Assembly: GCA_003284215.1 (NCBI GenBank)
Contig: QBVW01000005.1
Coordinates: forward strand, 68,881-120,023
Direction of reading: 5' to 3'
DNA length: 51,143 nucleotides
From: SAR86 cluster bacterium AG-313-D11
Lineage (GTDB): Bacteria; Pseudomonadota; Gammaproteobacteria; Magnimaribacterales; D2472
The first letter of the stretch is position 1. Every line of letters begins with the position of its first letter. A model generated the notes under the pieces. The model did not search any database and was not told where the DNA came from. It worked only from the letters and a program-made list of their open reading frames with translations. The translations under genes and the position numbers were made by a program. Positions 1-8,933 of this stretch are shown in pieces.

Positions 1-34
1 TATTAGATCCTGCCAAACTAACAAAGGGAGGAGT

Positions 35-379
35 ATGAGCACCCTTTTAGAAAAAAAATGTACCGCATGTGAATTGGGAGCACCATTGGTTCTAGAAAAA
101 GATCAGCCTGAGCTTCTCAAAGACTTAGAGGGTTGGCTGGTAGACAAATCAAATATTTCAAAATTAGTGAAAATATATAACTTTAGTGGTTATTTACAAA
201 CTCTCAATTTTGTAAATTTAATTGCAGATTTAGCTGAATCTGAGGATCATCATCCAAAAGTTACTTTTGAGTGGGGCACAGTATGTTTAGAGTGGTGGTC
301 ACATAAAATAGAGGGTCTACATATGAATGATTTTATTTGTGCCGCTAAATCAGATGAAATTTATACTAGTTTGAAGTAA
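35..379 (+). CDS. phhB: pterin-4a-carbinolamine dehydratase
   Basis: Predicted cytoplasmic enzyme that dehydrates 4a-hydroxytetrahydrobiopterin to the quinonoid dihydropterin, recycling the cofactor of aromatic amino acid hydroxylases. The 114-residue protein has the usual family length. It carries the family signature EDHHP (residues 70-74), followed by aromatic residues and a second His (WWSHKIEGLH, about 87-96) with a downstream Asp. The start is supported by a strong ribosome-binding site, GGGAGGAG, directly upstream. No phenylalanine hydroxylase is in view, so the hydroxylase partner is unknown. A TAG at 4-6 may close the preceding gene outside the window. Confidence 0.9.
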   Translation: MSTLLEKKCTACELGAPLVLEKDQPELLKDLEGWLVDKSNISKLVKIYNFSGYLQTLNFVNLIADLAESEDHHPKVTFEWGTVCLEWWSHKIEGLHMNDFICAAKSDEIYTSLK

Positions 380-414
380 AGCCAGCCTTTGATTGAATAT
401 CTAAACTTTTCAAT

Positions 415-1449
415 ATGTTTTTTTTTAGAAAAATTAAGCTCTTAGCTTTTTTATTGATTTCAATATGTGCTTCATCAGAATCCATGATGGAGCATTCAAT
501 AGATCACGAATCAATTAATAGAACTTATTTAAAATATATTCCAACAGATATTAATCCTAAAAATCAAGTTGATTTGTTTATTGGGCTTCATGGCTATACA
601 GGGACAGCTTCTGGTTTTGAAAAACAAACCACTGGAGGATTTAATTATGCTGCTGATAAGTATCAATTTATAGCGATCTATCCCCAAGGAGTATTCTTTA
701 ATAGCATTAAGAATGATGCAAGTTCATTTATCTCGTCTTGGAATGATTTGGTGGGCTCTAAAACAAAAACACCTAATGGAGAGATATGCTCGATTGATGC
801 AGATATCTATCCACAGTATCCTAATTGCAATGCGGGAGGACGCTGTTCGTGGACAAGTTGCAATGATGATCTTGGCTTTATAAAAAAAATAATTGATCGC
901 GCAAAAGAAGAACACAAAATTAGAGATATATATTTGTTAGGTATGAGCAATGGCGGTATGATGGCTCAAGCCTTGGCCTGCAAATATCCAACTATTTTTA
1001 AAGGTGTTATAAATATTGGAGGCATGCAGCACAAAGGCCTTAGTTGTATCCCTGAAAAGCCTGTAAATTTTATTATTTATGGTGGTGCCATGGATACAAC
1101 TGTCCCTCCAATAAATATTAAAGCTTCAGATGGGTATTTTTATGAGCCAATTAGCGATACCTTTCAAGCTTGGTCAGAAAAATTTAAATGCAAATTAAAT
1201 AGCAAATCAAATTTTAGTTTTTATGATAATTTTGAAAAAAATATAGCCTCTGACTGTATGAATAAGGTGCAAATAATAAGCCTACTAAATAAAGATAAAG
1301 GACATTTTTGGCCTGGCATAGATCGAAGCGTGGGATATTGCTACTCTCAACCACAATCAAATCTTGATTATTCAAAGTGTAATTTTTCAATTTCCAATGA
1401 ATGGGGAAACGATTTTTTGATCAAGTTGTTATTTGACTTAAAAAATTAA
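415..1449 (+). CDS. secreted PHB-depolymerase/feruloyl-esterase-like hydrolase
   Basis: Probable exported alpha/beta-hydrolase of the esterase PHB depolymerase (LpqC) family, which cleaves ester bonds in polyesters or hydroxycinnamoyl-polysaccharides. A signal peptide covers about residues 1-22: a Lys/Arg-containing start, then a hydrophobic stretch ending in CASSES. The oxyanion region GLHGYTG is at 57-63. The nucleophile elbow GMSNGG puts the Ser at 178, and Asp227 (GGAMDTTVPP) and His297 (KGHFWPG) complete a plausible triad. Several cysteines (CSIDAD, CNAGGRCSWTSC) suggest disulfides, in keeping with export. It follows phhB by 35 bp without an obvious ribosome-binding site. The substrate cannot be told from sequence. 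Confidence 0.8.
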   Translation: MFFFRKIKLLAFLLISICASSESMMEHSIDHESINRTYLKYIPTDINPKNQVDLFIGLHGYTGTASGFEKQTTGGFNYAADKYQFIAIYPQGVFFNSIKNDASSFISSWNDLVGSKTKTPNGEICSIDADIYPQYPNCNAGGRCSWTSCNDDLGFIKKIIDRAKEEHKIRDIYLLGMSNGGMMAQALACKYPTIFKGVINIGGMQHKGLSCIPEKPVNFIIYGGAMDTTVPPINIKASDGYFYEPISDTFQAWSEKFKCKLNSKSNFSFYDNFEKNIASDCMNKVQIISLLNKDKGHFWPGIDRSVGYCYSQPQSNLDYSKCNFSISNEWGNDFLIKLLFDLKN

Positions 1450-1544
1450 GCAACCTCATCTAGCATATTTAGCAAAAACTTGTTTTTGAAGGCCAATTAC
1501 ATTATAAAATAAGTACACTTATCTAATCTAATAGGGGAAGTTAG

Positions 1545-3875
1545 ATGTCATCTATTTATTTAAAACCACTTTTTGAGAAAAAAGCAGATCCATTAACTCT
1601 TATCTTAAGGGATATTTTTAAAGATAATAATTATGCCTTGCCCTACTTAGGAGCTTTAACCCTCGGATTGGGTGTAGCCCAATCTCCAAATTTGCATGCT
1701 GATGAAACTCTCGAAGAGGTTGTGGTAACAGCAAGCAAAAGATCAGAGAACCTTCAAAATGTTGCAATGAGCGTTCAAGCTATAGGCGCTGCTGAACTAG
1801 ATTTAAAGAATGTAAAAGGTCTTGACGATATTGCTAATTTATCACCAGCAGTAACACTTGATGCTGGCGGCCCTGGCAACTCTACTTTTTATATCAGAGG
1901 TGTGTCAGATGGCGGATTTGGAAATCCCTCAGGAGCAGCCTCAACTACAGCGCTTTACTTAGATGAACAGCCCTTAACTACCATTGGTCAAACCCCTGAT
2001 TTACACGTATTTGATGTTGAGCGAGTTGAGATATTAAGCGGACCACAAGGGACCCTGTATGGTTCAAGCTCTACATCTGGAAATATAAAAATTATTACTA
2101 AAAAACCTGATGTAAGCTCGGTAGATTATGGTTTTGATCTTGAATATGGCTCTATTACAGATGGATCTAATGATGAATCATTAGAAGCATTCATAAACAT
2201 GCCACTCGGAGCCAATACTGCCGTAAGAGTTAGTGCATATGATCTTCAAGATGGAGGCTGGATTGATAATGAATTTACCTCAAAAACTTTTACAAATAGT
2301 GGTTATACAATTGATAACAGCACACATGCAAAAGATGATTATAACGAATTAAATAAAAGTGGATACCGAGTAAGGCTAGCATCAGAAATAATGGGTCAAA
2401 ATCTTGACCTATCAATACTTGATCAAACATCTGAATTTGGCGGATCTTGGGAGACTGATGAAGCTGTAGGACCAAGATCAAACTCTCGATTTAATGAAGA
2501 GTATTTTGATGATGACTTTAGTCAAATTTCATTATCACTAAGCGGAGATTTAAGTGATGCTATTGAATATATTTTTACCGCTTCGTCTTTTGATAGGGAC
2601 GTAGAATACACTTACGACTATTCCGAATATGTTGAATATTACAACTACGATGGTCCAACATATACATGTGATTATTATGATTATTATTATTATTACAATA
2701 TTTCAGGTTGCCAAGATCCAAGAATGTCATATACACAAATTGATGAGCATGAAAGAGAGTCATATGAGGTAAGAATTCAATCAAAGGGTGATTCAGGCTT
2801 TCAATGGATTCTAGGCGCATTTAGTGAAACCTCTAAAAGAGATTATGAAATTGCATACCTATGGCCTGGAGCAAATCCAGGCAATCTGTCATTTGGTGTT
2901 CCAAATGGCCAGTGGTGGAATCTTGATAATACAAGAGAGGAAGATGTAGAAGCTATTTTTGGAGAGGGACGTTTAAATATTAATGATAAAACTAAATTAA
3001 CTGTAGGTTTTAGGTCATACGATCAAGACACCATGGTTGACGCAAAAGATGGTTATTTTGGTGTATTTGATGGAGTGGAAAAGGTATTCAATTCTAATGA
3101 TTCAGGAGTCGTTCCAAAAGTTAACATTGCACACAATATAAATGATGATGTGATGGTATATGGAACATATTCAGAGGGCTTTAGAGCTAGTGGAATTAAT
3201 AGAGTGCGACCTGCTCAAACTGCATTTATTCCTGAAACATATGACTCTGACTATTTAGAAAGTCTTGAGTTTGGATTTAAATCAACTTTAGCTGATGGGA
3301 AGCTAATTCTAAATGGAGCATATTTTATGATGGATTGGAGTGATTTCCAGTCTACTACGTATAATTTAGATTTTTCCACAGTAGCTTTTGTTGACAACGT
3401 AGGTAATGCAGAAATCAATGGTCTTGAGTTAGATGCAACTTATAAACCAAATGATACATTAACATTATCAGGTTATATGGTTTCTAATGATCCATCTTTA
3501 TCAGAGGATTATTATGATGTATCTGGAGTACTCCAGGCTAATTCAGGCAATAGACTCGCCTATGTTCCTGAGTTATCTTATGTACTTGGACTTGATAAAG
3601 TTTTAAGTATCTTTGGAATGCCAGGCTATGTTTCAGTTGATTATTCATATACTGGCGATAGATATACTAGTCAGGCTAATGATCTTAAGCTTCCCTCATA
3701 TGCTATTTCGAATATGAGAGTAGGGGTCGAATCAGGCAATAGGTCCATGGAAGTTTTTATTAGCAATTTAACTGACGAAAATGGCTATCAGTCTAGATAT
3801 GACGACTTTGGCGATATAAGAAGGACTCAAAATAGGCCGAGAGTTATTGGCTTAAGATTCAAATATAGATATTAG
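1545..3875 (+). CDS. TonB-dependent outer-membrane receptor, Tyr-rich loop
   Basis: A 776-residue ligand-gated outer-membrane channel driven by TonB/ExbBD. After an unusually long leader of about 52 residues (charged first 30, then hydrophobic LGALTLGLGVAQ, cleavage likely near LHA-DE) come a TonB box region (ETLEEVVVTASKR) and a plug domain with the usual GPQGTLYGSSSTSGNIKIITKKP (about 166-187). The beta-barrel ends in the aromatic RFKYRY. The start is supported by GGGGAAG upstream. Residues about 351-391 are extremely rich in Tyr and Asp and contain a Cys pair (TCDYYDYYYYYNISGC), probably an exposed loop. It resembles the receptors usually annotated as pesticin/FyuA-like in marine proteobacteria. 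The ligand is unknown. Confidence 0.9.
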   Translation: MSSIYLKPLFEKKADPLTLILRDIFKDNNYALPYLGALTLGLGVAQSPNLHADETLEEVVVTASKRSENLQNVAMSVQAIGAAELDLKNVKGLDDIANLSPAVTLDAGGPGNSTFYIRGVSDGGFGNPSGAASTTALYLDEQPLTTIGQTPDLHVFDVERVEILSGPQGTLYGSSSTSGNIKIITKKPDVSSVDYGFDLEYGSITDGSNDESLEAFINMPLGANTAVRVSAYDLQDGGWIDNEFTSKTFTNSGYTIDNSTHAKDDYNELNKSGYRVRLASEIMGQNLDLSILDQTSEFGGSWETDEAVGPRSNSRFNEEYFDDDFSQISLSLSGDLSDAIEYIFTASSFDRDVEYTYDYSEYVEYYNYDGPTYTCDYYDYYYYYNISGCQDPRMSYTQIDEHERESYEVRIQSKGDSGFQWILGAFSETSKRDYEIAYLWPGANPGNLSFGVPNGQWWNLDNTREEDVEAIFGEGRLNINDKTKLTVGFRSYDQDTMVDAKDGYFGVFDGVEKVFNSNDSGVVPKVNIAHNINDDVMVYGTYSEGFRASGINRVRPAQTAFIPETYDSDYLESLEFGFKSTLADGKLILNGAYFMMDWSDFQSTTYNLDFSTVAFVDNVGNAEINGLELDATYKPNDTLTLSGYMVSNDPSLSEDYYDVSGVLQANSGNRLAYVPELSYVLGLDKVLSIFGMPGYVSVDYSYTGDRYTSQANDLKLPSYAISNMRVGVESGNRSMEVFISNLTDENGYQSRYDDFGDIRRTQNRPRVIGLRFKYRY

Positions 3876-3906
3876 AAATAATACCTTTCAAAGCCCCTTA
3901 AAGTTT

Positions 3907-5403
3907 TTAATATAAACTTTGCTCGTATTTTTTTATTTGTGAAATATTTTTTATTATAGAAATAACAAGTAATAGGTACACAAATAATAATGGAACAGAA
4001 AAAATTACCATTATCCATTTAAATGAATCAACTCCCCCTAAAAACATTAATAGAGTTGGCTGTATTATAAGCAATATAGCAAATATAAGCCTTAACTTTC
4101 CTGTGCTTTCAATATTTGAACTTTTCATAGATGCTGAAGCAAGAATGTATGAAGCTGAATCATATGTTGTGCATAAAAATATAATACATATGACACCAAA
4201 ACCAATTAAAAGATAGTTGCTATAACTGAGCGATGATAGCGTTTTAATAACTATTTGTTCACGAGTTAGCAATCCTTCTTTTAGAAGAGAAGGAGAATTT
4301 AAAACCTCTGCTTCAAATAGATATATTGATAAATTGGACAATATTGACATGCTAATCATGCAACCAATACTTCCAATAAATATAACCCCCAAAATGACAG
4401 TCCTTAATGATTTCTGATTAGATATATTTACTATGAAAGCACCTACCATTGGTGCCAATGCCATCCACCAAGCCCAATAAAAAACTGTCCAATCTTTGCT
4501 AATGTCGGTGCCTGTTGTAAAACTCATTTCCGGATATTTTTTAAATAAGAAAATGTAGCTCTCTATAGATTTCGAAAAAATATATTGAGTTGGCCCTAAA
4601 ATAAAGACTATTAACAAAAATAATAAAACTAAAATGATATTGAAATTACTTAGTCTCTTAATGCCTTTTTGAACTCCAAGAAAAGCGCTGGTTGCAAATA
4701 TTGCTAGACAAACAGTTATTGTAAAGATGTCTAGATTAAATGTTCGCTCAACATTGAATATACTTGATAAGATCGAAGAAATTAATGGGAAAGACAAGCC
4801 TAAGCCTACACCAGCACCGCAGAGTATTGCCCCAATAAACAATGAATCAAATATGACCTCTAAGAACCTATTTTCTATGTTGAAAATTCCAGAGAATGTT
4901 AATTTAGATTTTTGATTTATTGTAATTGCTAAGCCAAATGCAACTGCAGGTAGACAATAAATAGCCCATGCTGTAAATGACCAATGAAAAATGGGATAAG
5001 CTCTTGAGTAAATTAAAGCAGTATCAAGATCCAAGTTATTTGTTTGCAATATATTAAAATAATCTATCCATTCAATAGTTGCCCAATACAAAAGAGCAGC
5101 ACCAATGCCTGCTGCAAAAAGCATTGAACTCCATGAAAAAAATGAATAGGTCTCCCTGTTTTGTAAAGAAATTTTAATATCACCATATTTTGATAGAGAG
5201 ATAAATATTAAAAAAATTAATACAGAAAAACTTCCATACATATACATAGGCTCAAAAAAAGCTGCTAAAAAGTCATAAGTTTTAAATAGGAATTTTGCAC
5301 TTCCATCAGGATCCGATAATACATATATTGATAGGATTAAAGAGAGTACAATCGCAAGAGAGATAATAGTTTTATTCCATTCTGAACTTATTTTAAAAAA
5401 CAT
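3907..5403 (-). CDS. BCCT-family transporter (betaine/carnitine/choline type)
   Basis: Predicted inner-membrane secondary transporter of quaternary amines, 498 residues and about 12 membrane segments. The family signature is clear at residues 305-321 (WTVFYWAWWMALAPMVG). The other conserved box, which normally reads like GLLYWGVAEP, is GAALLYWATIEWIDYF here (101-116), so the usual Glu-Pro is replaced and substrate specificity may differ. It has neither the long cytoplasmic C-terminus of osmo-activated BetP-type members nor a long N-terminal tail, which argues for substrate uptake rather than an osmosensor role. Its ATG abuts the ATG of the divergent TPR-sulfotransferase with no gap. Confidence 0.9.
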   Translation of the reverse strand: MFFKISSEWNKTIISLAIVLSLILSIYVLSDPDGSAKFLFKTYDFLAAFFEPMYMYGSFSVLIFLIFISLSKYGDIKISLQNRETYSFFSWSSMLFAAGIGAALLYWATIEWIDYFNILQTNNLDLDTALIYSRAYPIFHWSFTAWAIYCLPAVAFGLAITINQKSKLTFSGIFNIENRFLEVIFDSLFIGAILCGAGVGLGLSFPLISSILSSIFNVERTFNLDIFTITVCLAIFATSAFLGVQKGIKRLSNFNIILVLLFLLIVFILGPTQYIFSKSIESYIFLFKKYPEMSFTTGTDISKDWTVFYWAWWMALAPMVGAFIVNISNQKSLRTVILGVIFIGSIGCMISMSILSNLSIYLFEAEVLNSPSLLKEGLLTREQIVIKTLSSLSYSNYLLIGFGVICIIFLCTTYDSASYILASASMKSSNIESTGKLRLIFAILLIIQPTLLMFLGGVDSFKWIMVIFSVPLLFVYLLLVISIIKNISQIKKYEQSLY

Positions 5404-7371
5404 ATGTCAGAGAATACCAACCTTAAGCTTGCATTAGATAACGCCATTGATTTATTTAACAATAATAATTTAAATGAATGCATAGAACAACTTGAAGAAA
5501 TACTAAACATCCATTCCACTAACCTAGAAGCGCTAGAGATGCTTTTAGATTTAAATATAAAAATAAATAAAGCTGAAGAAGCTTTAGAAATTATTAAAAA
5601 ATTAATTCAACTTGATCCAAATAAAAAAGAACATCAAGAAAAATTAATAAAAGTTTATCAATTTCTTAATGATGAACAGGCATATCAATCTGCATTAATT
5701 GATTTGCATAAAAATTTCCCATCGATTGAAACTGCACGCCTCATTTCTAATATACACATTGAAAATGATAGAGAAGAAGAATCTGATCAAGTGATTCAAA
5801 CTTTCTTCGAATCAGATAAAACATATGGCGATTTATATAAAGGCATTAGACATGCCAAAGCAGGAAGATTAAAGCTTGCTGAAGAGTCATATAAAAAGGT
5901 ACTTAAAAAAGAGAAGAATAATATTGATGCCCTCAGGTTATTAGGATTGCTTGCATTTAAAACAAAAGATTATGAAATAGCCGAGAGGCTTTTTTTAAAA
6001 GTTCTTAAATTGAATCCTTCGTTTTCATTAGCTTGGGACAATCTAGCAAAACTGTATAGAATTCAAAACAAACTTTTAAAATCTATACCAGCTTTTGAGA
6101 ATCTTCTTAAGTTAGATCCAAGTAACTTTGAAGCTTTGGTATCTTTGGGAACCATATATATAAAATTATCTAAGTATCATGAAGGTATTAAGTTATATGA
6201 AGAATCATTAAAAATTAAACCAGAGAATCCCAGAGTCTATCTAAGTCTTGGTCATGCTCTCAAGACAATTGGAGAGCGAAAAAAAAGCGAAGCAGCATAT
6301 CAAAACACAATTAAATATTTTCCCTTATCTGGCGAAGCATATTGGAGCTTGGCTAATCTAAAAACTTACGAGTTTTCAGATAAAGAAATTGCAAATATGG
6401 AGCTATCTCTAAAAAGAAATATGCATCAGAATGAAATAATTCAGATGCACTTTGCTCTAGGAAAAGCATATGAATCAAATAGACAATTTGATAAATCATT
6501 TAAGCACTATAAGGATGGTAATTGGCAACAAAGAAAGCAGATTAGTTACAACGCGGAAGACTATAAAATCTCTATAGATGAGATAATTGATTTTTTTGAA
6601 AATAATAATAATATCTTTGATTTAAAGGCTGAAGCAGGCTCTGATGAACCAATTTTTATTTTAGGGTTACCTAGATCTGGCTCAACATTAATTGAGCAAA
6701 TTCTAGCCTCTCATTCACTTATTGAAGGTACACAAGAGCTGCCAAATATTATGGCAATTTCTAGAGACATTAAGTTAATTGATCAAAAGAGTGGCTACCC
6801 AGATAATCTATTAAAGCTCAATCAATCCTCTTTTGATGAGTTAGGAAAAAAATATATTGATGAAACAAAATGGGCTCGATCTTCAAAACCATTTTTTATT
6901 GATAAGATGCCAAATAACTTTTTTCACATAGGCCTAATAAAATTGATCTTACCTAAGGCAAAAATTATAGATGCTAGAAGAAACCCAATGGATGCCTGCT
7001 TTAGTTGCTTTAAACAGTACTTTGCAAAGGGCCAGCATTTTACTTATGACCTTGATGATATCGCTAGATATTACAAGGACTACGTAAGGCTCATGGATTA
7101 TTGGAATAAGTTATTTCCAGATGAAATTTTTACAATCCAATATGAGCAAATCATAGAAAATCCAAATGACAGAATTTCTGATCTCCTAGAATTTTGCAAT
7201 GTTAAGTTTGAAGATAATTGTTTAAATTTTCATAAATCAAAGCGAGCAGTAAAAACGGCTAGCTCAGAACAGGTAAGACAGCCTATGTATAAGACTGGCA
7301 TCAATTATTGGAGGAATTACATTAAGAATCTTGATGTTTTATTGGAACATTTTCCTAATTATAAAGAGTAA
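5404..7371 (+). CDS. TPR-repeat sulfotransferase
   Basis: A 655-residue protein joining an N-terminal tetratricopeptide solenoid (about residues 1-370; repeats such as LDPNKKEHQEKL, LNPSFSLAWDNLAKLY and LDPSNFEALVSLGTIY) to a C-terminal PAPS-dependent sulfotransferase domain. The 5'-phosphosulfate loop is FILGLPRSGSTLIEQ near residue 418, and a second PAPS-contact region lies around DARRNPMDACFS. Family members sulfate tyrosines, glycans or small molecules; no acceptor can be assigned. There is no signal peptide. The start has no recognisable ribosome-binding site and directly abuts the divergent BCCT gene. This fold combination is common in marine bacteria (family knowledge). Confidence 0.88.
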   Translation: MSENTNLKLALDNAIDLFNNNNLNECIEQLEEILNIHSTNLEALEMLLDLNIKINKAEEALEIIKKLIQLDPNKKEHQEKLIKVYQFLNDEQAYQSALIDLHKNFPSIETARLISNIHIENDREEESDQVIQTFFESDKTYGDLYKGIRHAKAGRLKLAEESYKKVLKKEKNNIDALRLLGLLAFKTKDYEIAERLFLKVLKLNPSFSLAWDNLAKLYRIQNKLLKSIPAFENLLKLDPSNFEALVSLGTIYIKLSKYHEGIKLYEESLKIKPENPRVYLSLGHALKTIGERKKSEAAYQNTIKYFPLSGEAYWSLANLKTYEFSDKEIANMELSLKRNMHQNEIIQMHFALGKAYESNRQFDKSFKHYKDGNWQQRKQISYNAEDYKISIDEIIDFFENNNNIFDLKAEAGSDEPIFILGLPRSGSTLIEQILASHSLIEGTQELPNIMAISRDIKLIDQKSGYPDNLLKLNQSSFDELGKKYIDETKWARSSKPFFIDKMPNNFFHIGLIKLILPKAKIIDARRNPMDACFSCFKQYFAKGQHFTYDLDDIARYYKDYVRLMDYWNKLFPDEIFTIQYEQIIENPNDRISDLLEFCNVKFEDNCLNFHKSKRAVKTASSEQVRQPMYKTGINYWRNYIKNLDVLLEHFPNYKE

Positions 7372-7449
7372 GTTTGATCATCCTTTATGGAACACAATTA
7401 AATTTATAGGCTAAAAATAAGCTGTCTTTTTTTTCATCAAGGCATACGC

Positions 7450-7455
7450 TATAAT
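7450..7455 (+). promoter_or_regulatory. -10 element (TATAAT) of guaB
   Basis: A perfect TATAAT ends 5 nt before the guaB ATG. With normal -10 to start-site spacing, transcription would begin at or within 1-2 nt of the ATG, giving a leaderless message. No ribosome-binding site is present. No good -35 hexamer is seen at 16-18 bp; the T-rich run at 7427-7434 occupies that position. In AT-rich DNA a lone -10 match is only moderate evidence. Confidence 0.45.
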
Positions 7456-7460
7456 CCTTT

Positions 7461-8924
7461 ATGGAAAAGATCAAACATAAAGCCTTAACCTTTGATGACG
7501 TACTGCTTTTGCCAAGATTTACGGATTTTCTTCCTGCCGAAGCTCAATTACAAACAAAGGTCTCAAGAAACATCTCATTAAAAATTCCTCTAGTATCTGC
7601 TGCAATGGATACAGTGACGGAAGCTGCCATGGCAATTGCGCTTGCTGAAAATGGTGGGATTGGAATTCTTCATAAAAATAACTCAATTGAAGAACAGGCC
7701 GCAGAAGTTAGAGTTGTAAAAAAATACGAAAGTGGTGTTGTCAGAGACCCTTCTACAATTCAATCACACAAAACAATAGATGAGCTTATGCAATTAACTA
7801 GCGAGCTCAGTATTTCTGGTATGCCAGTTGTTGATAATGGAAAATTAATGGGAATTGTTACTAGGAGAGACTTTAGATATGCCGATAACTTATCTGATCT
7901 AGTTTCTTCAATTATGACGCCATATGAAAAATTAATCACAGTAAAAGAAGGTTTTGATCAAGAAGAGGTCAAGAAATTAATGTACAACAATAGAATTGAA
8001 AAAATTCTAGTGACCGATGAAGACAACTCTTTAACTGGATTGGTCACCATGAAAGATATTGATAAATCTGCCGAACATCCTCTTGCAACTAAAGATTCTA
8101 GAGGTCAGTTGCAAGTTGGTGCTGCTCTTGGAACTGGAGAAGAAACCCTAGATAGGGCTAGGGCTTTATCTGAGGCAGGAGTTGATTTATTGGTCATAGA
8201 TAGTGCTCATGGTCATTCTCAGAATGTAATTGATACTATCAAGCTCGTTAAAAAAGAGCTTCCAGATATAGATGTTATGGGTGGTAATGTTGCAACTCCC
8301 GAGGGAGCTCAAGCCTTGATAGATGCTGGTGCTGATTCAGTTAAAATTGGGATGGGTCCTGGGTCAATTTGCACAACTAGAATTATTGCAGGAATTGGAG
8401 TTCCCCAGATCACAGCTATCCTCTCAATTAAAGAAAAGCTTTCAACTAGTTCTGTTCCACTTATTGCTGATGGGGGCATCAGATTTTCAGGTGATGTTTC
8501 CAAAGCGCTTGCCGCTGGAGCAGATGCAGTGATGTTAGGTGGTATTTTTGCAGGCACAGAAGAGGCTCCCGGAGAGTTGGAACTTTATCAAGGAAGAAGC
8601 TTTAAAACCTATAGAGGAATGGGCTCTATCGGAGCAATGTCTGAGAGAAATGATACAAACAGATACTCTCAAGATGGCATAAGCAATGAGAAGTTGGTGC
8701 CTGAAGGGGTGGAAGGAAGAGTGCCTTTTAAAGGCTGGGTTGTGAATGTAATTGATCAACTAATTGGCGGAATTCGACAAAGTATGGGATATGTTGGATG
8801 TAAGACAATTGGGGAAATGCATAAAAACACTCAATTTGTCGAGATCACAAATGCTGGAATTACAGAGAGTCATGTCCATGATGTGATGATTACAAAGGAA
8901 GCTCCTAACTACCAACGAAGCTAG
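7461..8924 (+). CDS. guaB: IMP dehydrogenase
   Basis: Catalyses NAD-dependent oxidation of IMP to XMP, the committed step of guanine nucleotide synthesis. Its 487 residues match the bacterial family length. The N-terminal barrel segment begins ALTFDDVLLLP. Two CBS domains (about 95-205) interrupt the barrel. The catalytic loop GPGSICTTR places the nucleophile at Cys304, followed by the flap motif and YRGMGS. guaB and guaA are usually adjacent; here guaA lies 5.9 kb downstream with purine-uptake and salvage genes between. The convergent purine permease gene ends 9 bp from the guaB stop. Confidence 0.97.
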   Translation: MEKIKHKALTFDDVLLLPRFTDFLPAEAQLQTKVSRNISLKIPLVSAAMDTVTEAAMAIALAENGGIGILHKNNSIEEQAAEVRVVKKYESGVVRDPSTIQSHKTIDELMQLTSELSISGMPVVDNGKLMGIVTRRDFRYADNLSDLVSSIMTPYEKLITVKEGFDQEEVKKLMYNNRIEKILVTDEDNSLTGLVTMKDIDKSAEHPLATKDSRGQLQVGAALGTGEETLDRARALSEAGVDLLVIDSAHGHSQNVIDTIKLVKKELPDIDVMGGNVATPEGAQALIDAGADSVKIGMGPGSICTTRIIAGIGVPQITAILSIKEKLSTSSVPLIADGGIRFSGDVSKALAAGADAVMLGGIFAGTEEAPGELELYQGRSFKTYRGMGSIGAMSERNDTNRYSQDGISNEKLVPEGVEGRVPFKGWVVNVIDQLIGGIRQSMGYVGCKTIGEMHKNTQFVEITNAGITESHVHDVMITKEAPNYQRS

Positions 8925-8933
8925 CTGAGCATA

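Noticed and set aside
2575-2820. Minus-strand Asn/His-rich frame opposite the Tyr-rich loop as a gene
   Set aside because: It is the mirror of the TAT-rich coding tract of the receptor and has no start signals of its own.
3900-3920. AAAGTTT...AAACTTT inverted repeat between the first TonB receptor and the BCCT gene as a terminator
   Set aside because: The stem is all A/T apart from one G-C pair, overlaps the BCCT stop, and has no clear U-tract, so it is not distinguishable from AT-rich background.
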